Assembly (NCBI GenBank): GCA_031283515.1
Contig: JAITBS010000098.1
Span: 1-18,615 of the forward strand
Length of the DNA stretch: 18,615 bases
Source of the DNA: Planctomycetaceae bacterium
GTDB lineage: Bacteria > Planctomycetota > Planctomycetia > Pirellulales > Thermoguttaceae
Direction of reading: 5' to 3'
Below the pieces are notes generated by a model that was not told the origin of the DNA, searched no databases, and saw only the letters and a list, made by a program, of their open reading frames with translations. Shown here piece by piece: positions 1 through 7,833 of the stretch. A program made the translations under genes and the position numbers. The stretch's first letter is position 1; each line of letters begins with the position of its first letter.

Positions 1-193
1 AAACCCACTCAACAATAATGAGTATGTTTTGTATGTTGGTTATCTCGATAGTCAAGGGCGTACAATTTGGACATGGTCGACTCCGTATGTTGTCCAGAAA
101 CCAACAACAGCACAAGCCCAATCACTTGACACATTTTGGGCAGATTATGATTATAACCTCGTTGACGATGAGATTTTAAACGCTATTGCGTAA
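1..193 (+). CDS. C-terminal 63 codons of an unidentified protein (5' end outside window)
   Basis: The frame starting at base 2 is open from the left edge to a TAA at 191-193. It reads NPLNNNEYVLYVGYLDSQG, then a Thr/Trp-rich stretch, and ends with an acidic tail (ADYDYNLVDDEILNAIA). The left half looks like beta strands of an extracellular domain (alternating Val/Tyr, TIWTWSTPYVV). The acidic C-terminus resembles a short helical tail. I do not recognise the family: there are no catalytic motifs, no C-terminal Phe beta-signal and no sorting motif that I can name. It may be the end of a large surface protein, which is inference only. It is followed directly by the CACGAA and CGCAGAT repeat block rather than by a classical GC-stem/T-run terminator. 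Confidence 0.6.
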   Translation, partial: NPLNNNEYVLYVGYLDSQGRTIWTWSTPYVVQKPTTAQAQSLDTFWADYDYNLVDDEILNAIA

Positions 194-203
194 CAGATTT
201 TTT

Positions 204-376
204 AAACACGAAACACACGAAATTGCACGAAAAACACGAAAAAAAGATTTTTTAGATAATTTTCGTGTTTAAATATTTTTTTAACACGAAACACGCGAAA
301 TTACACGAAATACACGAAAAAAGATTTTTTAGATAATTTTCGTGTTATTTCGTGAAATTTAGTGTATTTCGTGTTT
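204..376. repeat. CACGAA-type phased repeat: two tandem copies of about 77 bp plus an inverted arm
   Basis: Two direct copies begin at 205 and 283 (offset 77-78 bp). Each consists of four CACG words at 9-10 bp spacing (207, 216, 226, 235 and 285, 294 [CGCG], 304, 313), a GATTTTTTAGATAA spacer and the reverse word TTTTCGTG. After the second copy the inverted arm is complete, with CGTG-type words at 341, 351, 361 (AGTG) and 370. Bases 283-320 and 337-376 can therefore fold into a long imperfect hairpin with an A/T-rich loop. The block starts about 11 bp after the stop codon of the upstream gene, so it would be transcribed as its 3' untranslated region and could stop transcription or protect the mRNA end. 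There is no coding potential. Confidence 0.85.
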
Positions 377-399
377 AAAAATATTGTTTAACTTTTTTA

Positions 400-462
400 G
401 TCCGCAGATTTTCGCAGATGGACGCGGATTATTTTTTGCGTCAATCTGCGTCATCTGCGGAC
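400..462. repeat. 63-bp palindromic CGCAGAT-type repeat, copy 1
   Basis: The arms GTCCGCAGAT...CGCAGAT..ACGC and GCGTCAATCTGCGTCATCTGCGGAC (read in pieces) are near-perfect reverse complements around a loop GGATTATTTTTTG. CGC words sit at 403, 413 and 423 and GCG words at 438, 448 and 457, so each arm is three subunits of about 10 bp. A very similar element with the same loop lies at 1652-1715. It would form a strong RNA hairpin downstream of the gene ending at 193. Possible roles are a terminator, a REP-like 3' stabiliser or a protein-binding palindrome; none is shown by the sequence. Confidence 0.85.
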
Positions 463-552
463 GGTAATTTACGGATTAGGGAATTGATGGGTGTTGCTTT
501 AATTTTACGTGAATTTTGGTAAAATTACAAAACTTGATAAAGACTTGTAAAA

Positions 553-663
553 ATGATTGTGGATAAAATCATAAACCGTTCACAAAAAATGGATGAAATT
601 TTATCTCGTCGTAAAGATAAATTGGAAACATCCGGTCTTTATCTACCACATAAATTTTTTTGA
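553..663 (+). CDS. Possible 36-residue small protein upstream of the ThuA gene
   Basis: An ATG at 553 opens a 36-codon frame ending in TGA at 661-663, directly abutting the Shine-Dalgarno of the ThuA gene. The peptide begins MIVDKIINRSQK, is lysine/arginine-rich in the middle (SRRKDKLE) and ends SGLYLPHKFF. It has no membrane segment and no motif that I recognise. The arrangement would allow translational coupling with the ThuA gene, whose ATG follows 12 bases later. Against it, no good ribosome binding site precedes the ATG (ACTTGTAAAA) and a frame this short could be chance. It could also be the remnant of a lost gene. Confidence 0.25.
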   Translation: MIVDKIINRSQKMDEILSRRKDKLETSGLYLPHKFF

Positions 664-675
664 AAGGAAAACCAA

Positions 676-1602
676 ATGATTTTGCGAATGTTACTGTTAT
701 TTACCGTTTTGGTCGGTACGATGTTTTATGGACGTGTTGATGTTGTGCAAGGTGAAGAATCCGCCGCCAAAATCAAAACATTGATTGTCGATGGTCAAAA
801 TAATCACCGTTGGGCATCAACCACGCCGGTTATCAAAGATTTTTTAGAAAAATCAGGACGTTTTACGGTTGATGTTGTTACATCGCCGACACAGGAAGAA
901 AAGAAAGCAAACCCCGAAGAGTACCGAAAAAAAATGGACTCTTTCAAACCCGCTTTCGAAAATTACAATCTCGTTGTTATGAACTACAACGGCGATGAAT
1001 GGTCTGCAGAAACAAAAAAATCGTTCGAAAAATTTGTTGCTGACGGCGGCGGGCTTGTGATTTATCACGCTGCCAATAATTCTTTTCCAAATTGGAAGGA
1101 ATACAATGAAATGTGTGCTATCGGCGGTTGGGGCGGACGTAACGAAAAAAGCGGTCCTTATTTGTACCTCAAAGACGCTCAACCGGTTCTTGATTCAACT
1201 CCAGGACCAGGCGGTCATCACGGTCCGCAATGGGAATATCTGATCGAAGTTCAGCAACCGGAACACCCAATTATGAAAGGTTTACCCCAAAAATTCCGTC
1301 ATGCCAAAGATGAACTTTATGACCTGTTACGCGGTCCTGCTAAAAATGTTACAATTCTTGCAACGGCGTTTGCCGACACAGAAAAAGGCGGAACCGGTCG
1401 GGATGAACCGCTTTTACTGGTGATCAACTATGGCAAAGGACGTGTGTTTCACACCTGTCTTGGTGACAACGAAAGTCAGTGTAAAAGTGTTAGTTTTATT
1501 ATTACGTTTTTGCGCGGAGCCGAGTGGGCGGCAACCGGTAATGTAACTATTCCGGTTCCCAACGATATGCCCGGTACTGATAAACCAGTATTTCGGCAAT
1601 AA
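676..1602 (+). CDS. Secreted ThuA-like domain protein (class I glutamine-amidotransferase fold)
   Basis: The gene encodes 308 residues and starts at an ATG preceded by AAAGGAAA at 663-670, a good Shine-Dalgarno. Residues 1 to about 26 look like a signal peptide: short basic start, hydrophobic LLLFTVLVGTMF, then a break before GEES. So the protein is probably periplasmic. The rest matches the ThuA/trehalose-utilisation family: strand and loop LIVDGQNNHRW (about 36-46), NYNLVVMNYNGDEW (about 96-109), the glycine turn GGGLVIYHAANN (124-135) at the position of the amidotransferase nucleophile elbow but with His instead of Cys, HHGPQWEY (181-188), EHPIMKGLP (196-204) and INYGKGRVFHTCLGDN (250-265). 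ThuA proteins are implicated in sugar or glycoside metabolism, but this subfamily has no firmly assigned reaction. It is flanked by two palindromic repeats and convergent to the enolase-superfamily gene. Confidence 0.85.
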   Translation: MILRMLLLFTVLVGTMFYGRVDVVQGEESAAKIKTLIVDGQNNHRWASTTPVIKDFLEKSGRFTVDVVTSPTQEEKKANPEEYRKKMDSFKPAFENYNLVVMNYNGDEWSAETKKSFEKFVADGGGLVIYHAANNSFPNWKEYNEMCAIGGWGGRNEKSGPYLYLKDAQPVLDSTPGPGGHHGPQWEYLIEVQQPEHPIMKGLPQKFRHAKDELYDLLRGPAKNVTILATAFADTEKGGTGRDEPLLLVINYGKGRVFHTCLGDNESQCKSVSFIITFLRGAEWAATGNVTIPVPNDMPGTDKPVFRQ

Positions 1603-1651
1603 AATAGGTCGATAAAAATCGGAATATCCAATTTTGTAACAGTCGATTTTC

Positions 1652-1715
1652 GTCCGCAGACGACGCAGATTAACGCCGGATTATTTTCTGCGAACATCTG
1701 CGTTAATCTGCGGAC
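1652..1715. repeat. 64-bp palindromic CGCAGAT-type repeat, copy 2, between convergent genes
   Basis: This element has the same architecture as the one at 400-462: GTCCGCAGA at the left end, CTGCGGAC at the right end and the loop GGATTATTTTCTG, which differs from copy 1 by one base. CGC words lie at 1655, 1664 and 1674, and GCG words at 1690, 1700 and 1710. It starts 50 bp after the ThuA stop and 63 bp before the end of the convergent enolase-superfamily gene. It is thus well placed to act as a bidirectional transcription end or 3' mRNA stabiliser, which is inferred from position and foldability only. Confidence 0.85.
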
Positions 1716-1777
1716 TACTTGAACAAGGTGTTTTAACGGTTAATAAATGTTCATAAAATAGACCGTTACTTTATTTT

Positions 1778-3130
1778 TTATTTAGAAAAACCTAACCCCG
1801 GTTCGTTAAGAACGAATGTTCCAAGTGTTCCGTCTTTGATAACAAACATAGACGGATATTTTTTATCCCAACCAATATTGGCTTTGGGGCAGTATTGACG
1901 TCCATTGCCTTCGATTGCCGTAACAGCCGGAATTCGTGCGGAAAGTGTTGCGGAATGGAGGAACGACGCACCAACACAAGTTAAATCTTGTACACACAGG
2001 AACATCTTATACTTTTGCGCCGCAGCCGCCATAAGCAACGCTTCCGATTGACCCTTGCACGCTTTAAGCGCAACACCGGAATAACCCATCTTGCGGCTGT
2101 CATGCAACGATTCCAAATCGACCAGCGATTCATCAATCACCACCGGTTTGACCGCCGCTGCCTGTTGCATTTTATTTTCCGGAAATGCCTTCAAGTTCCG
2201 ATTGGTTGGCTGTTCCAAATATTGCAGCCGATGAATTGATTTCGGAGATTTCTCATTAATTTTGTGCAAAAATTCGAGAACATATTCGACATTCGGACAA
2301 CGTTCATTGAAATCGGCGGAATACACCCAATCCGTACAATTCCGTTTCGCCTGTTCCTCTTCCGCAATCCGGTCAATCGTAACAACCCGATTCACATCCC
2401 AATCAAGTTGATCACCGTTCAGTTTAATCTTAATATGTGTCAAACCATTGAACGGAATCCATTGAGCAAAAGTTTCCGGTAAACCATCATTGAGCGGTTC
2501 TGTTACATCGGCATCCGTCAACGGATCAAGCGCACCCACTAAATGATACAACGGCATCCGGTTTTTCGGATTACGAAGCGTGTATTGATCAAGATATTCA
2601 CCTTGAAATTCGTTACCAAGATAATAAGAAAGATCACGGTTACAAAATTCTTTTGAAAGAAGATTATAAACATTTTCACCATGAATCCGTCCGTAAGCAT
2701 CGAAAACCGCCGCTTCAAACGGGCTGGCAGCAACAAGTTGCGCGAGTTTCGGAATCAATTCCGCATCAACACTCGTAATAACAGTTTCCGCAAGCGGAGA
2801 ATATTGTTTTGAAAAATCATAAGTCAATTCAAGCGGATGTCCCCATTCGCGGTATTCGGCTGCGGACTGCACAACTTTTTTACCAAACCGGATCATTGTT
2901 GCCAATGAATCCGCCGGATCCGTTTTGCCGGCAGGCCACGCCCAAATATTGCCCATCGTCATCGAACCAAATCCTTCAGCTGTCTTACCGTTACGGTTTT
3001 TAACCTGAACAACCGTATCGAAAACCACCACATCCCGAACAACACGGCCTCCGAATTTCATCGGACTACGATATTGAAAAGATTGTGTGGAACAAGTGAC
3101 GCCGGTAATTTGAATGTCTGTTTGTTTCAT
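1778..3130 (-). CDS. Enolase-superfamily enzyme, muconate cycloisomerase-like subgroup
   Basis: The protein has 450 residues. The open frame begins at a TTG two codons upstream, but AAGGAA lies 8 bases before the ATG at 3130 and only 2 bases before the TTG, so the ATG is preferred. The C-terminal barrel carries the superfamily residues in order: K234-x-K236 (THIKIKLNGD) as the base pair of the muconate-cycloisomerase subgroup, metal ligands D273 (SADFNE), E306 (YLEQPT) and D333 (VIDESL), and K356 (GVALKACKG) on the sixth strand. Residues 1 to about 150 form the capping domain. Members abstract the proton alpha to a carboxylate and act as cycloisomerases, epimerases, racemases or dehydratases; the substrate cannot be read here. 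At 450 residues it is longer than most characterised members (about 350-400). No signal peptide is visible, so it is probably cytoplasmic. It lies 102 bp downstream of, and co-directional with, the UDP-glucuronate decarboxylase gene. Confidence 0.85.
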   Translation of the reverse strand: MKQTDIQITGVTCSTQSFQYRSPMKFGGRVVRDVVVFDTVVQVKNRNGKTAEGFGSMTMGNIWAWPAGKTDPADSLATMIRFGKKVVQSAAEYREWGHPLELTYDFSKQYSPLAETVITSVDAELIPKLAQLVAASPFEAAVFDAYGRIHGENVYNLLSKEFCNRDLSYYLGNEFQGEYLDQYTLRNPKNRMPLYHLVGALDPLTDADVTEPLNDGLPETFAQWIPFNGLTHIKIKLNGDQLDWDVNRVVTIDRIAEEEQAKRNCTDWVYSADFNERCPNVEYVLEFLHKINEKSPKSIHRLQYLEQPTNRNLKAFPENKMQQAAAVKPVVIDESLVDLESLHDSRKMGYSGVALKACKGQSEALLMAAAAQKYKMFLCVQDLTCVGASFLHSATLSARIPAVTAIEGNGRQYCPKANIGWDKKYPSMFVIKDGTLGTFVLNEPGLGFSK

Positions 3131-3171
3131 AAACAAGTTTCCTTAAATATTAAATAGATGTTTTTGTACTA

Positions 3172-3202
3172 ATGAGTAATTTCCCCGCTGGAAATCACTC
3201 AT
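3172..3202 (-). promoter_or_regulatory. Stable hairpin between the decarboxylase and enolase-superfamily genes
   Basis: ATGAGT-A-ATTTCC and GGAAAT-C-ACTCAT are perfect complementary arms (12 bp with one A/C mismatch) around the loop CCGCT. Outside these, TTTGT and ACAAA can extend the stem across a small bulge. The - strand has no U-run after the stem, so it is not a typical intrinsic terminator for the upstream gene. It may be an mRNA processing or stability element or an attenuator before the enolase-superfamily gene, whose start is 42 bp further on. The sequence does not decide among these. Confidence 0.55.
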
Positions 3203-3232
3203 ACAAATTAGTGTAAACGGTTTTATTTTGTT

Positions 3233-4207
3233 TCAGTAAAGCGGTGTCGGCGGACGATACTGTTCAAAATCAATGTTGCGAAACCATTCGATTGTTTTAC
3301 GTAAACCTTCTTTCAATGGGATTTGAGGTGACCAGTTTAATTTTTGTTTTGCGAGTGTAATGTCGGGACGCCGTTGACGCGGATCGTCCATTGGAAGCGG
3401 TTTTTCCATAAACTGAACCGGCCGTCCCACTAACTGTACAACAAGGTCTGCCAATTCCCGAATAGTAAATTCCTCTGGATTACCGATATTGACTGGTCCA
3501 ACAAAATCTTCTTCATTGTTCATCATCCGAATAATGGCTTCAATCAAATCGTCACGATAACAAAATGATCGTGTTTGTTGTCCGTCACCAAAAATAGTAA
3601 TTGGTTCATTGCTGAGAGCCTGACGAATAAAATTTGAAACAACACGTCCGTCATAGGGATGCATTCGCGGTCCGTACGTATTGAATATCCGTACAATACG
3701 TATGGGCATTTTGTGCATTCGGCGATAATCCATAAAAAGTGATTCGGCGGCACGTTTTCCTTCATCGTAACAAGCGCGAGGTCCAATCGGATTAACGCAA
3801 CCGCGATAAGATTCGACTTGCGGGTGAACTTCGGGATCGCCGTAAACTTCGCTGGTTGAGGCTTGAAGTATTTTGGCTCGGCAACGTTTCGCCAAACCAA
3901 GCATGTTAATCGAACCGGCAAGTGATGTTTTCATCGTTTTGACCGGATTGAATTGGTAATGCCCCGGCGCAGCAGGACACGCCAGATTATAAATCTCGTC
4001 AACCTCCAAATAAAGCGGCATCGTAATATCGTGCCGAATTAACTCAAAATTCGGACACTCAAGAAGATGAGCAACATTCGATTTCTGACTCGTAAAAAAA
4101 TTGTCGGCACAAATAACATCATGCCCTTGATCGACAAGCCGTTCACAAAGATGTGACCCTAAAAACCCCGCTCCTCCGGTTACAAGAATCCGTTTCAGTT
4201 TTGACAT
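3233..4207 (-). CDS. uxs: UDP-glucuronate decarboxylase (UDP-xylose synthase), short-chain dehydrogenase family
   Basis: The 324-residue protein converts UDP-glucuronate to UDP-xylose through a bound-NAD+ 4-keto intermediate (EC 4.1.1.35), supplying xylose for surface glycans. Visible family features are the Rossmann motif GGAGFLG (11-17), DNFFTS (35-40), RHDIT (58-62), NLACPAAPGHYQ (74-85), STSEVYGDP (117-125) with the catalytic Ser/Thr and Glu, YDEGK (Y147, K151) as the YxxxK pair, RIFNTYGPRM (173-182) and the decarboxylase-typical QTRSFCYRDD (211-220). The length matches bacterial soluble enzymes, with no N-terminal membrane anchor. PRACYDEGKR is what separates this family from plain UDP-glucose epimerases. 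No Shine-Dalgarno is evident before the ATG. It is the first gene of a possible two-gene unit with the downstream enolase-superfamily gene. Confidence 0.93.
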   Translation of the reverse strand: MSKLKRILVTGGAGFLGSHLCERLVDQGHDVICADNFFTSQKSNVAHLLECPNFELIRHDITMPLYLEVDEIYNLACPAAPGHYQFNPVKTMKTSLAGSINMLGLAKRCRAKILQASTSEVYGDPEVHPQVESYRGCVNPIGPRACYDEGKRAAESLFMDYRRMHKMPIRIVRIFNTYGPRMHPYDGRVVSNFIRQALSNEPITIFGDGQQTRSFCYRDDLIEAIIRMMNNEEDFVGPVNIGNPEEFTIRELADLVVQLVGRPVQFMEKPLPMDDPRQRRPDITLAKQKLNWSPQIPLKEGLRKTIEWFRNIDFEQYRPPTPLY

Positions 4208-4561
4208 AAGTTATTTAGTTGATAATGAAGTGAATAGTTAATTACTTCCGTCAGTCATCCTTTTAATAGAGACTATCTCACAAGTTAAGGAAAAAGAGTC
4301 TTTGACCCAAAAACTCCACTGACGCCTTTTACTTTACCAAATAACTTTACCAAAATTATTAGGAACATTCAATCACCCACCCATTTCCGATCATGGTTAT
4401 CAACATAGGTAACTATTTTACGGTTTGAGTCCTTTTATACTTTATTTATATACTTTACCTTGTTGCGGGACTAATAAAAATTAAATTGTTACCAAATCTC
4501 CGGCGAATAATTACAAAAAAAATAATATTTCAGTGGAATATTTTTGAATTGGTTTACTGTT
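4208..4561. other. A+T-rich intergenic region between the decarboxylase start and the autotransporter terminator
   Basis: No open frame of interest is present on either strand. It should contain the - strand promoter of the decarboxylase gene, but I found no convincing -35/-10 pair. At 4527-4539 the string ATTTCAGTGGAAT matches 12 of 13 bases of the outer tip of the terminal inverted repeats of the MITE-like element at 17978-18251; this could be a solo end or chance. Nothing else stands out. Confidence 0.5.
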
Positions 4562-4599
4562 AGAAATTAAAAGGTAGGCAACTGAAAGGTCGCCTACCT
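4562..4599 (-). terminator. Rho-independent terminator of the 995-residue autotransporter gene
   Basis: Read on the - strand, AGGTAGGC pairs perfectly with GCCTACCT around a 12-base loop, and the stem is followed directly by TTTTAATTTCT. It begins about 60 bp after the stop codon at 4660. This is a classical intrinsic terminator geometry with an 8-bp stem and a T-rich tail. Confidence 0.8.
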
Positions 4600-4659
4600 A
4601 CTGAATAGTTACTATTTTTCCGATTATTTGTGTGAATGTTCACAAGAGAGACCGTTATA

Positions 4660-7647
4660 TTAGAATAATTTTTGATAACCAATTGTTGTTGTTTGGCTGT
4701 TTGAATGTTTACTGTAATCGCTGTTGTACTGGAAGAAAAGAACACTCGTCTTCAGGCAATCCAGATGAAGTTGCGTTCCCAAACCGAAATTCAAGAAACT
4801 ACGTCCCAAGTTGTTGCCTTGAATATCAAACGGTGAACCGCCGGCGTAAACGAATTGATGAGTACTAACCGGAGCCTGATCTCCCAGCAACAAATAAGAA
4901 TAGGATAATGATCCGTTCAGATTCCATCGACCCGAAGCAAAATCGGCACGAACTCCCGCACGACCAAATAATTGTGACCACTTCGAACGCTGATACCGGA
5001 GAATAATCTGTTCATACGTTCCGTTTTCTGTTACGCTATTTTGATTGACAACCATCAGGTCAAGAGCAGCAAGCGGACGTAAAACAAAAACGTTGCGGTA
5101 ATAAAACGGTCGAGCCGCCTGAACACTTCCCGACCATGTTGTTCCGGTATATTTGGACGAAAGATTTCCGTTGACATTGGGAACCGGAACATATCGGTTC
5201 AAGTGATATTGTTGTGCGCCAAGACCGCCCCAAAGTTTCAATTCATATTTTTCGTACAACCGCGTGTTGAAATGGGCACCAAGAAGATAATCGTCTGCAA
5301 TAATCCGTGACTGATTTTGATCCAGTTTCGGTTGCGAATATCCAAAAAGTAACCCAAATGCCGATTTACTAAACGCCGCAAAGTATGGTGTTTTCATGAG
5401 AGCACGATCATAACCGGCAAAGAATGAAACACGTTCCGTTGTTGTGGACGTAACATTTCCATCGTTGCCGGCATGAAAATAATCATAATAAGGTGTTACC
5501 CAAACATTGTTTTTTGCTATTTTTGGATCGGCGTTATTTTGCGTACCAAAATAAACATGATTTCCCGTCCGGCTCCAGTTGACCCGTTCAAATCCGTAAC
5601 GCCACTGATTTCGCAACGGTAAATAGAATGACGACGCTTTCACTTCACCGGAAAGTTCGTGTAATGTTTTTTGTAACTCTTTGTCATTCATGAACCAGAC
5701 CCAATCGAGAATATGTAACCAACTATAATTATCGTTTGCGTTATAAATCGAATCAAGTGAACTGCCGACACTTTTAGAATTAAAATCTTTTCCGGCAGTA
5801 GAAAACGGTGATTGATGACGATCCAACAACAAATGATTACCATCGTTTCGAATAACAAGACGTTTATTTTCAAACCAACGAACCGGTTCCAGATGAACAC
5901 GATTGGCATCGAATTGCTTGACAATATTATTTTGATTATCTGTTTCAATAAAATTTAGATCAATGTGATCGGAATAATATCCGGCTTGAGGTCGGAAATA
6001 AATATCGCCGCCCAGTGAAATCATACCATTGGATTTAATCACATCACGTCCGTGATTCGGCAAATAATCCGAACTTTGAGTTCCTTTAATTGTTTCTTTA
6101 AGTGGGTCTTGTACCTGACTGGGTGCTGGAATTATCGGGTGATTCGCATAAGTGGACTGAGCATTGCTGTCCCCGTGAACATCAAAGTCAATGTATGTTT
6201 TAATGGAATCGTCCAGTGTGAGTGTTGTATTACTAAAATCGAAGTGTCCGAATTTTTTATCTCTTGGGTTGATATACGGATATTCGTAACTATCATAACC
6301 CGGAGTGATGATGGATTCGGTTGTAAACGAATTATGCTGCATTTTTATTGTTAAAGTTCCTTCCAAAACAGAACCGTTTTGAAAAGTCAGCGAATTATTT
6401 CCCGTTACAGAACCATCAATAACTCCGGTATGGCTATTGTTATTGTACCAATTCCGAAGTGTACCGGAAACCAATGAGTGATCGACAATACTGTTACCGA
6501 TTCCAAGTGTCAGTTTTGGAATGTAACCGGAGGATTTACCGGTTTCGGTAGCGTATTCGTCGAACACAAGATGCGCTCCGTTGGTGAAATTCATCACACC
6601 TTTACCGCGTGATTGTAACTGCGGAATTTGATTCTGATCATAATCGTCACGCCCGAAAATAAAAACGGTTGTGGTATTATCTAACGGTTCTTTTTCATTC
6701 GTTTTAAATATAGATCGATAAGCAGCATCATAAATCATTTCTTCTGTAACAGATTTATTGGTAAAGTCAGCAGGTGCCGGTATTTTGAATCCTGTTCCTG
6801 TTACGTTTAGCGTTCCGCTGGCGGCAGGTTCGGCAATTCCGAGACCAATAGAACCGGTTGAAATTTTGGCTCCTTCATTAATATTTGTAACTCCAATTCC
6901 CTGATAACCAATGTAAAAAGAACCCACTGCATACCATCTCGTGCCTTTACCCGAAATCAATAGATTACTTGCTTCCGTTTGATTCCTCGCACCGACAATA
7001 GTTGCAGCATTGCGAACCCAGTTACCATTCGTAACATTAAGATTCCCAACACCGTCACCTCCGACAATGATGACTCCTTCGTGTCTTAAAGCAAGATCGT
7101 CAAGATTTGCCGGTAATGGGATTTCATTAATAAATTGAGGTGTTGTGGCTGTGGCGTTCCAACCCGAACCCGGATTCGTAAAATTCACCGTAACATGATC
7201 GTTCGGATTTTTACCCAACACATCAAGATCATTCGAAATATAAGTTCCATCATAGAGCAAATTAATATTATCGAATATTTTCAAACCGCCATTGAAACCG
7301 GCAGTGCTCCCAATAATTGTTACATTTGTTTCGGCGTTGTCATGAGCGGGAATGGTATGAAATTCAAAATTTCCTGTTCCCGTCAAATTAAACGCATTCA
7401 AACGGAACGTAACAGAATCACCGGCTTGAATATTAAATATCTTGTTCTTCGCGACGAGTATATCCTTTTCGAGGTTGAAAATCTTAACACGGTCTTCTGT
7501 AAATTTTAAAACCGTGAAAAGTTCGTCTTCATCGTCGATACCATATTCTGTAGCAGCATTTAATAAGGAAGAAACACAGAAGAATAGTAAAAGAACTGTG
7601 ATCGTTCCAACGTTTCCAAAATTGAAAAGAAACTGAAATTTTAACAT
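4660..7647 (-). CDS. Autotransporter (type Va-like) outer-membrane protein, 995 residues
   Basis: The open frame begins at a TTG at 7662, but that TTG is part of TTGAGGATAATAACCATG. The GAGG is the Shine-Dalgarno, 9 bases before the ATG at 7647, so the ATG is chosen. Residues 1 to about 31 form a signal peptide (MLKFQF start, hydrophobic TITVLLLFFCVSSLL, NAA cleavage site). The passenger, about residues 32 to 660, is rich in Asn, Gly, Thr and Ser and has beta-helix-like strands. Around residues 195-285 it shows the LNVTNG..., LLISGKGTRW and FYIGYQGIG pattern of T5SS/PEP-CTERM-associated repeats. A junction ELSGEVKAS (S666) leads into a barrel of about 320 residues with alternating aromatic/hydrophobic strands, ending GYQKLF with the terminal Phe used by the BAM insertion machinery. 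The barrel matches that of the giant neighbour (NQWRY, ARPFYY, GGSPFDIQG). The passenger's function is unknown; adhesion or surface display is typical. It lies 186 bp downstream of the giant gene and has its own terminator. Confidence 0.88.
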   Translation of the reverse strand: MLKFQFLFNFGNVGTITVLLLFFCVSSLLNAATEYGIDDEDELFTVLKFTEDRVKIFNLEKDILVAKNKIFNIQAGDSVTFRLNAFNLTGTGNFEFHTIPAHDNAETNVTIIGSTAGFNGGLKIFDNINLLYDGTYISNDLDVLGKNPNDHVTVNFTNPGSGWNATATTPQFINEIPLPANLDDLALRHEGVIIVGGDGVGNLNVTNGNWVRNAATIVGARNQTEASNLLISGKGTRWYAVGSFYIGYQGIGVTNINEGAKISTGSIGLGIAEPAASGTLNVTGTGFKIPAPADFTNKSVTEEMIYDAAYRSIFKTNEKEPLDNTTTVFIFGRDDYDQNQIPQLQSRGKGVMNFTNGAHLVFDEYATETGKSSGYIPKLTLGIGNSIVDHSLVSGTLRNWYNNNSHTGVIDGSVTGNNSLTFQNGSVLEGTLTIKMQHNSFTTESIITPGYDSYEYPYINPRDKKFGHFDFSNTTLTLDDSIKTYIDFDVHGDSNAQSTYANHPIIPAPSQVQDPLKETIKGTQSSDYLPNHGRDVIKSNGMISLGGDIYFRPQAGYYSDHIDLNFIETDNQNNIVKQFDANRVHLEPVRWFENKRLVIRNDGNHLLLDRHQSPFSTAGKDFNSKSVGSSLDSIYNANDNYSWLHILDWVWFMNDKELQKTLHELSGEVKASSFYLPLRNQWRYGFERVNWSRTGNHVYFGTQNNADPKIAKNNVWVTPYYDYFHAGNDGNVTSTTTERVSFFAGYDRALMKTPYFAAFSKSAFGLLFGYSQPKLDQNQSRIIADDYLLGAHFNTRLYEKYELKLWGGLGAQQYHLNRYVPVPNVNGNLSSKYTGTTWSGSVQAARPFYYRNVFVLRPLAALDLMVVNQNSVTENGTYEQIILRYQRSKWSQLFGRAGVRADFASGRWNLNGSLSYSYLLLGDQAPVSTHQFVYAGGSPFDIQGNNLGRSFLNFGLGTQLHLDCLKTSVLFFQYNSDYSKHSNSQTTTIGYQKLF

Positions 7648-7833
7648 GGTTATTATCCTCAATATTAAATTATTGTTTTTATAATATAAATGGATTGACT
7701 ACGAAATTGTTATGAAAAATCCTTGTTTATGATTATCTATTTTGACGTAACAATTATCAAAATATTGATACATTGATAAGTTGTAATATATGTTTTCTTT
7801 ATTCCCTTAACCGAAGAGAATTTTTGTTCTATC
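7648..7833. other. Spacer between the two autotransporter genes
   Basis: This 186-bp A+T-rich spacer contains the Shine-Dalgarno of the downstream autotransporter (GAGG on the - strand) and a small A/T-only hairpin (TATCAA-TATT-TTGATA near 7755-7775). There is no GC-rich terminator after the giant gene, so read-through from it into the smaller gene is possible. I could not assign a promoter with confidence. Confidence 0.4.

Noticed and set aside
3544..3921. 125-codon - strand frame within the UDP-glucuronate decarboxylase gene
   Set aside because: It is a shifted-frame shadow of a gene whose own frame carries all the catalytic motifs.
4208..4400. Promoter for the decarboxylase gene; likewise promoters in 7648-7833, 17074-17340 and 480-570
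   Set aside because: Many A+T-rich hexamers occur, but no pair with a good -35, a good -10 and 16-18 bp spacing could be picked over the background.
7660..7662. TTG start for the 995-residue autotransporter (and TTG at 17112 for the giant, TTG at 3136 for the enolase-superfamily enzyme)
   Set aside because: In each case the Shine-Dalgarno lies inside or too close to the TTG, and an ATG 2-13 codons further has proper 8-9 base spacing.
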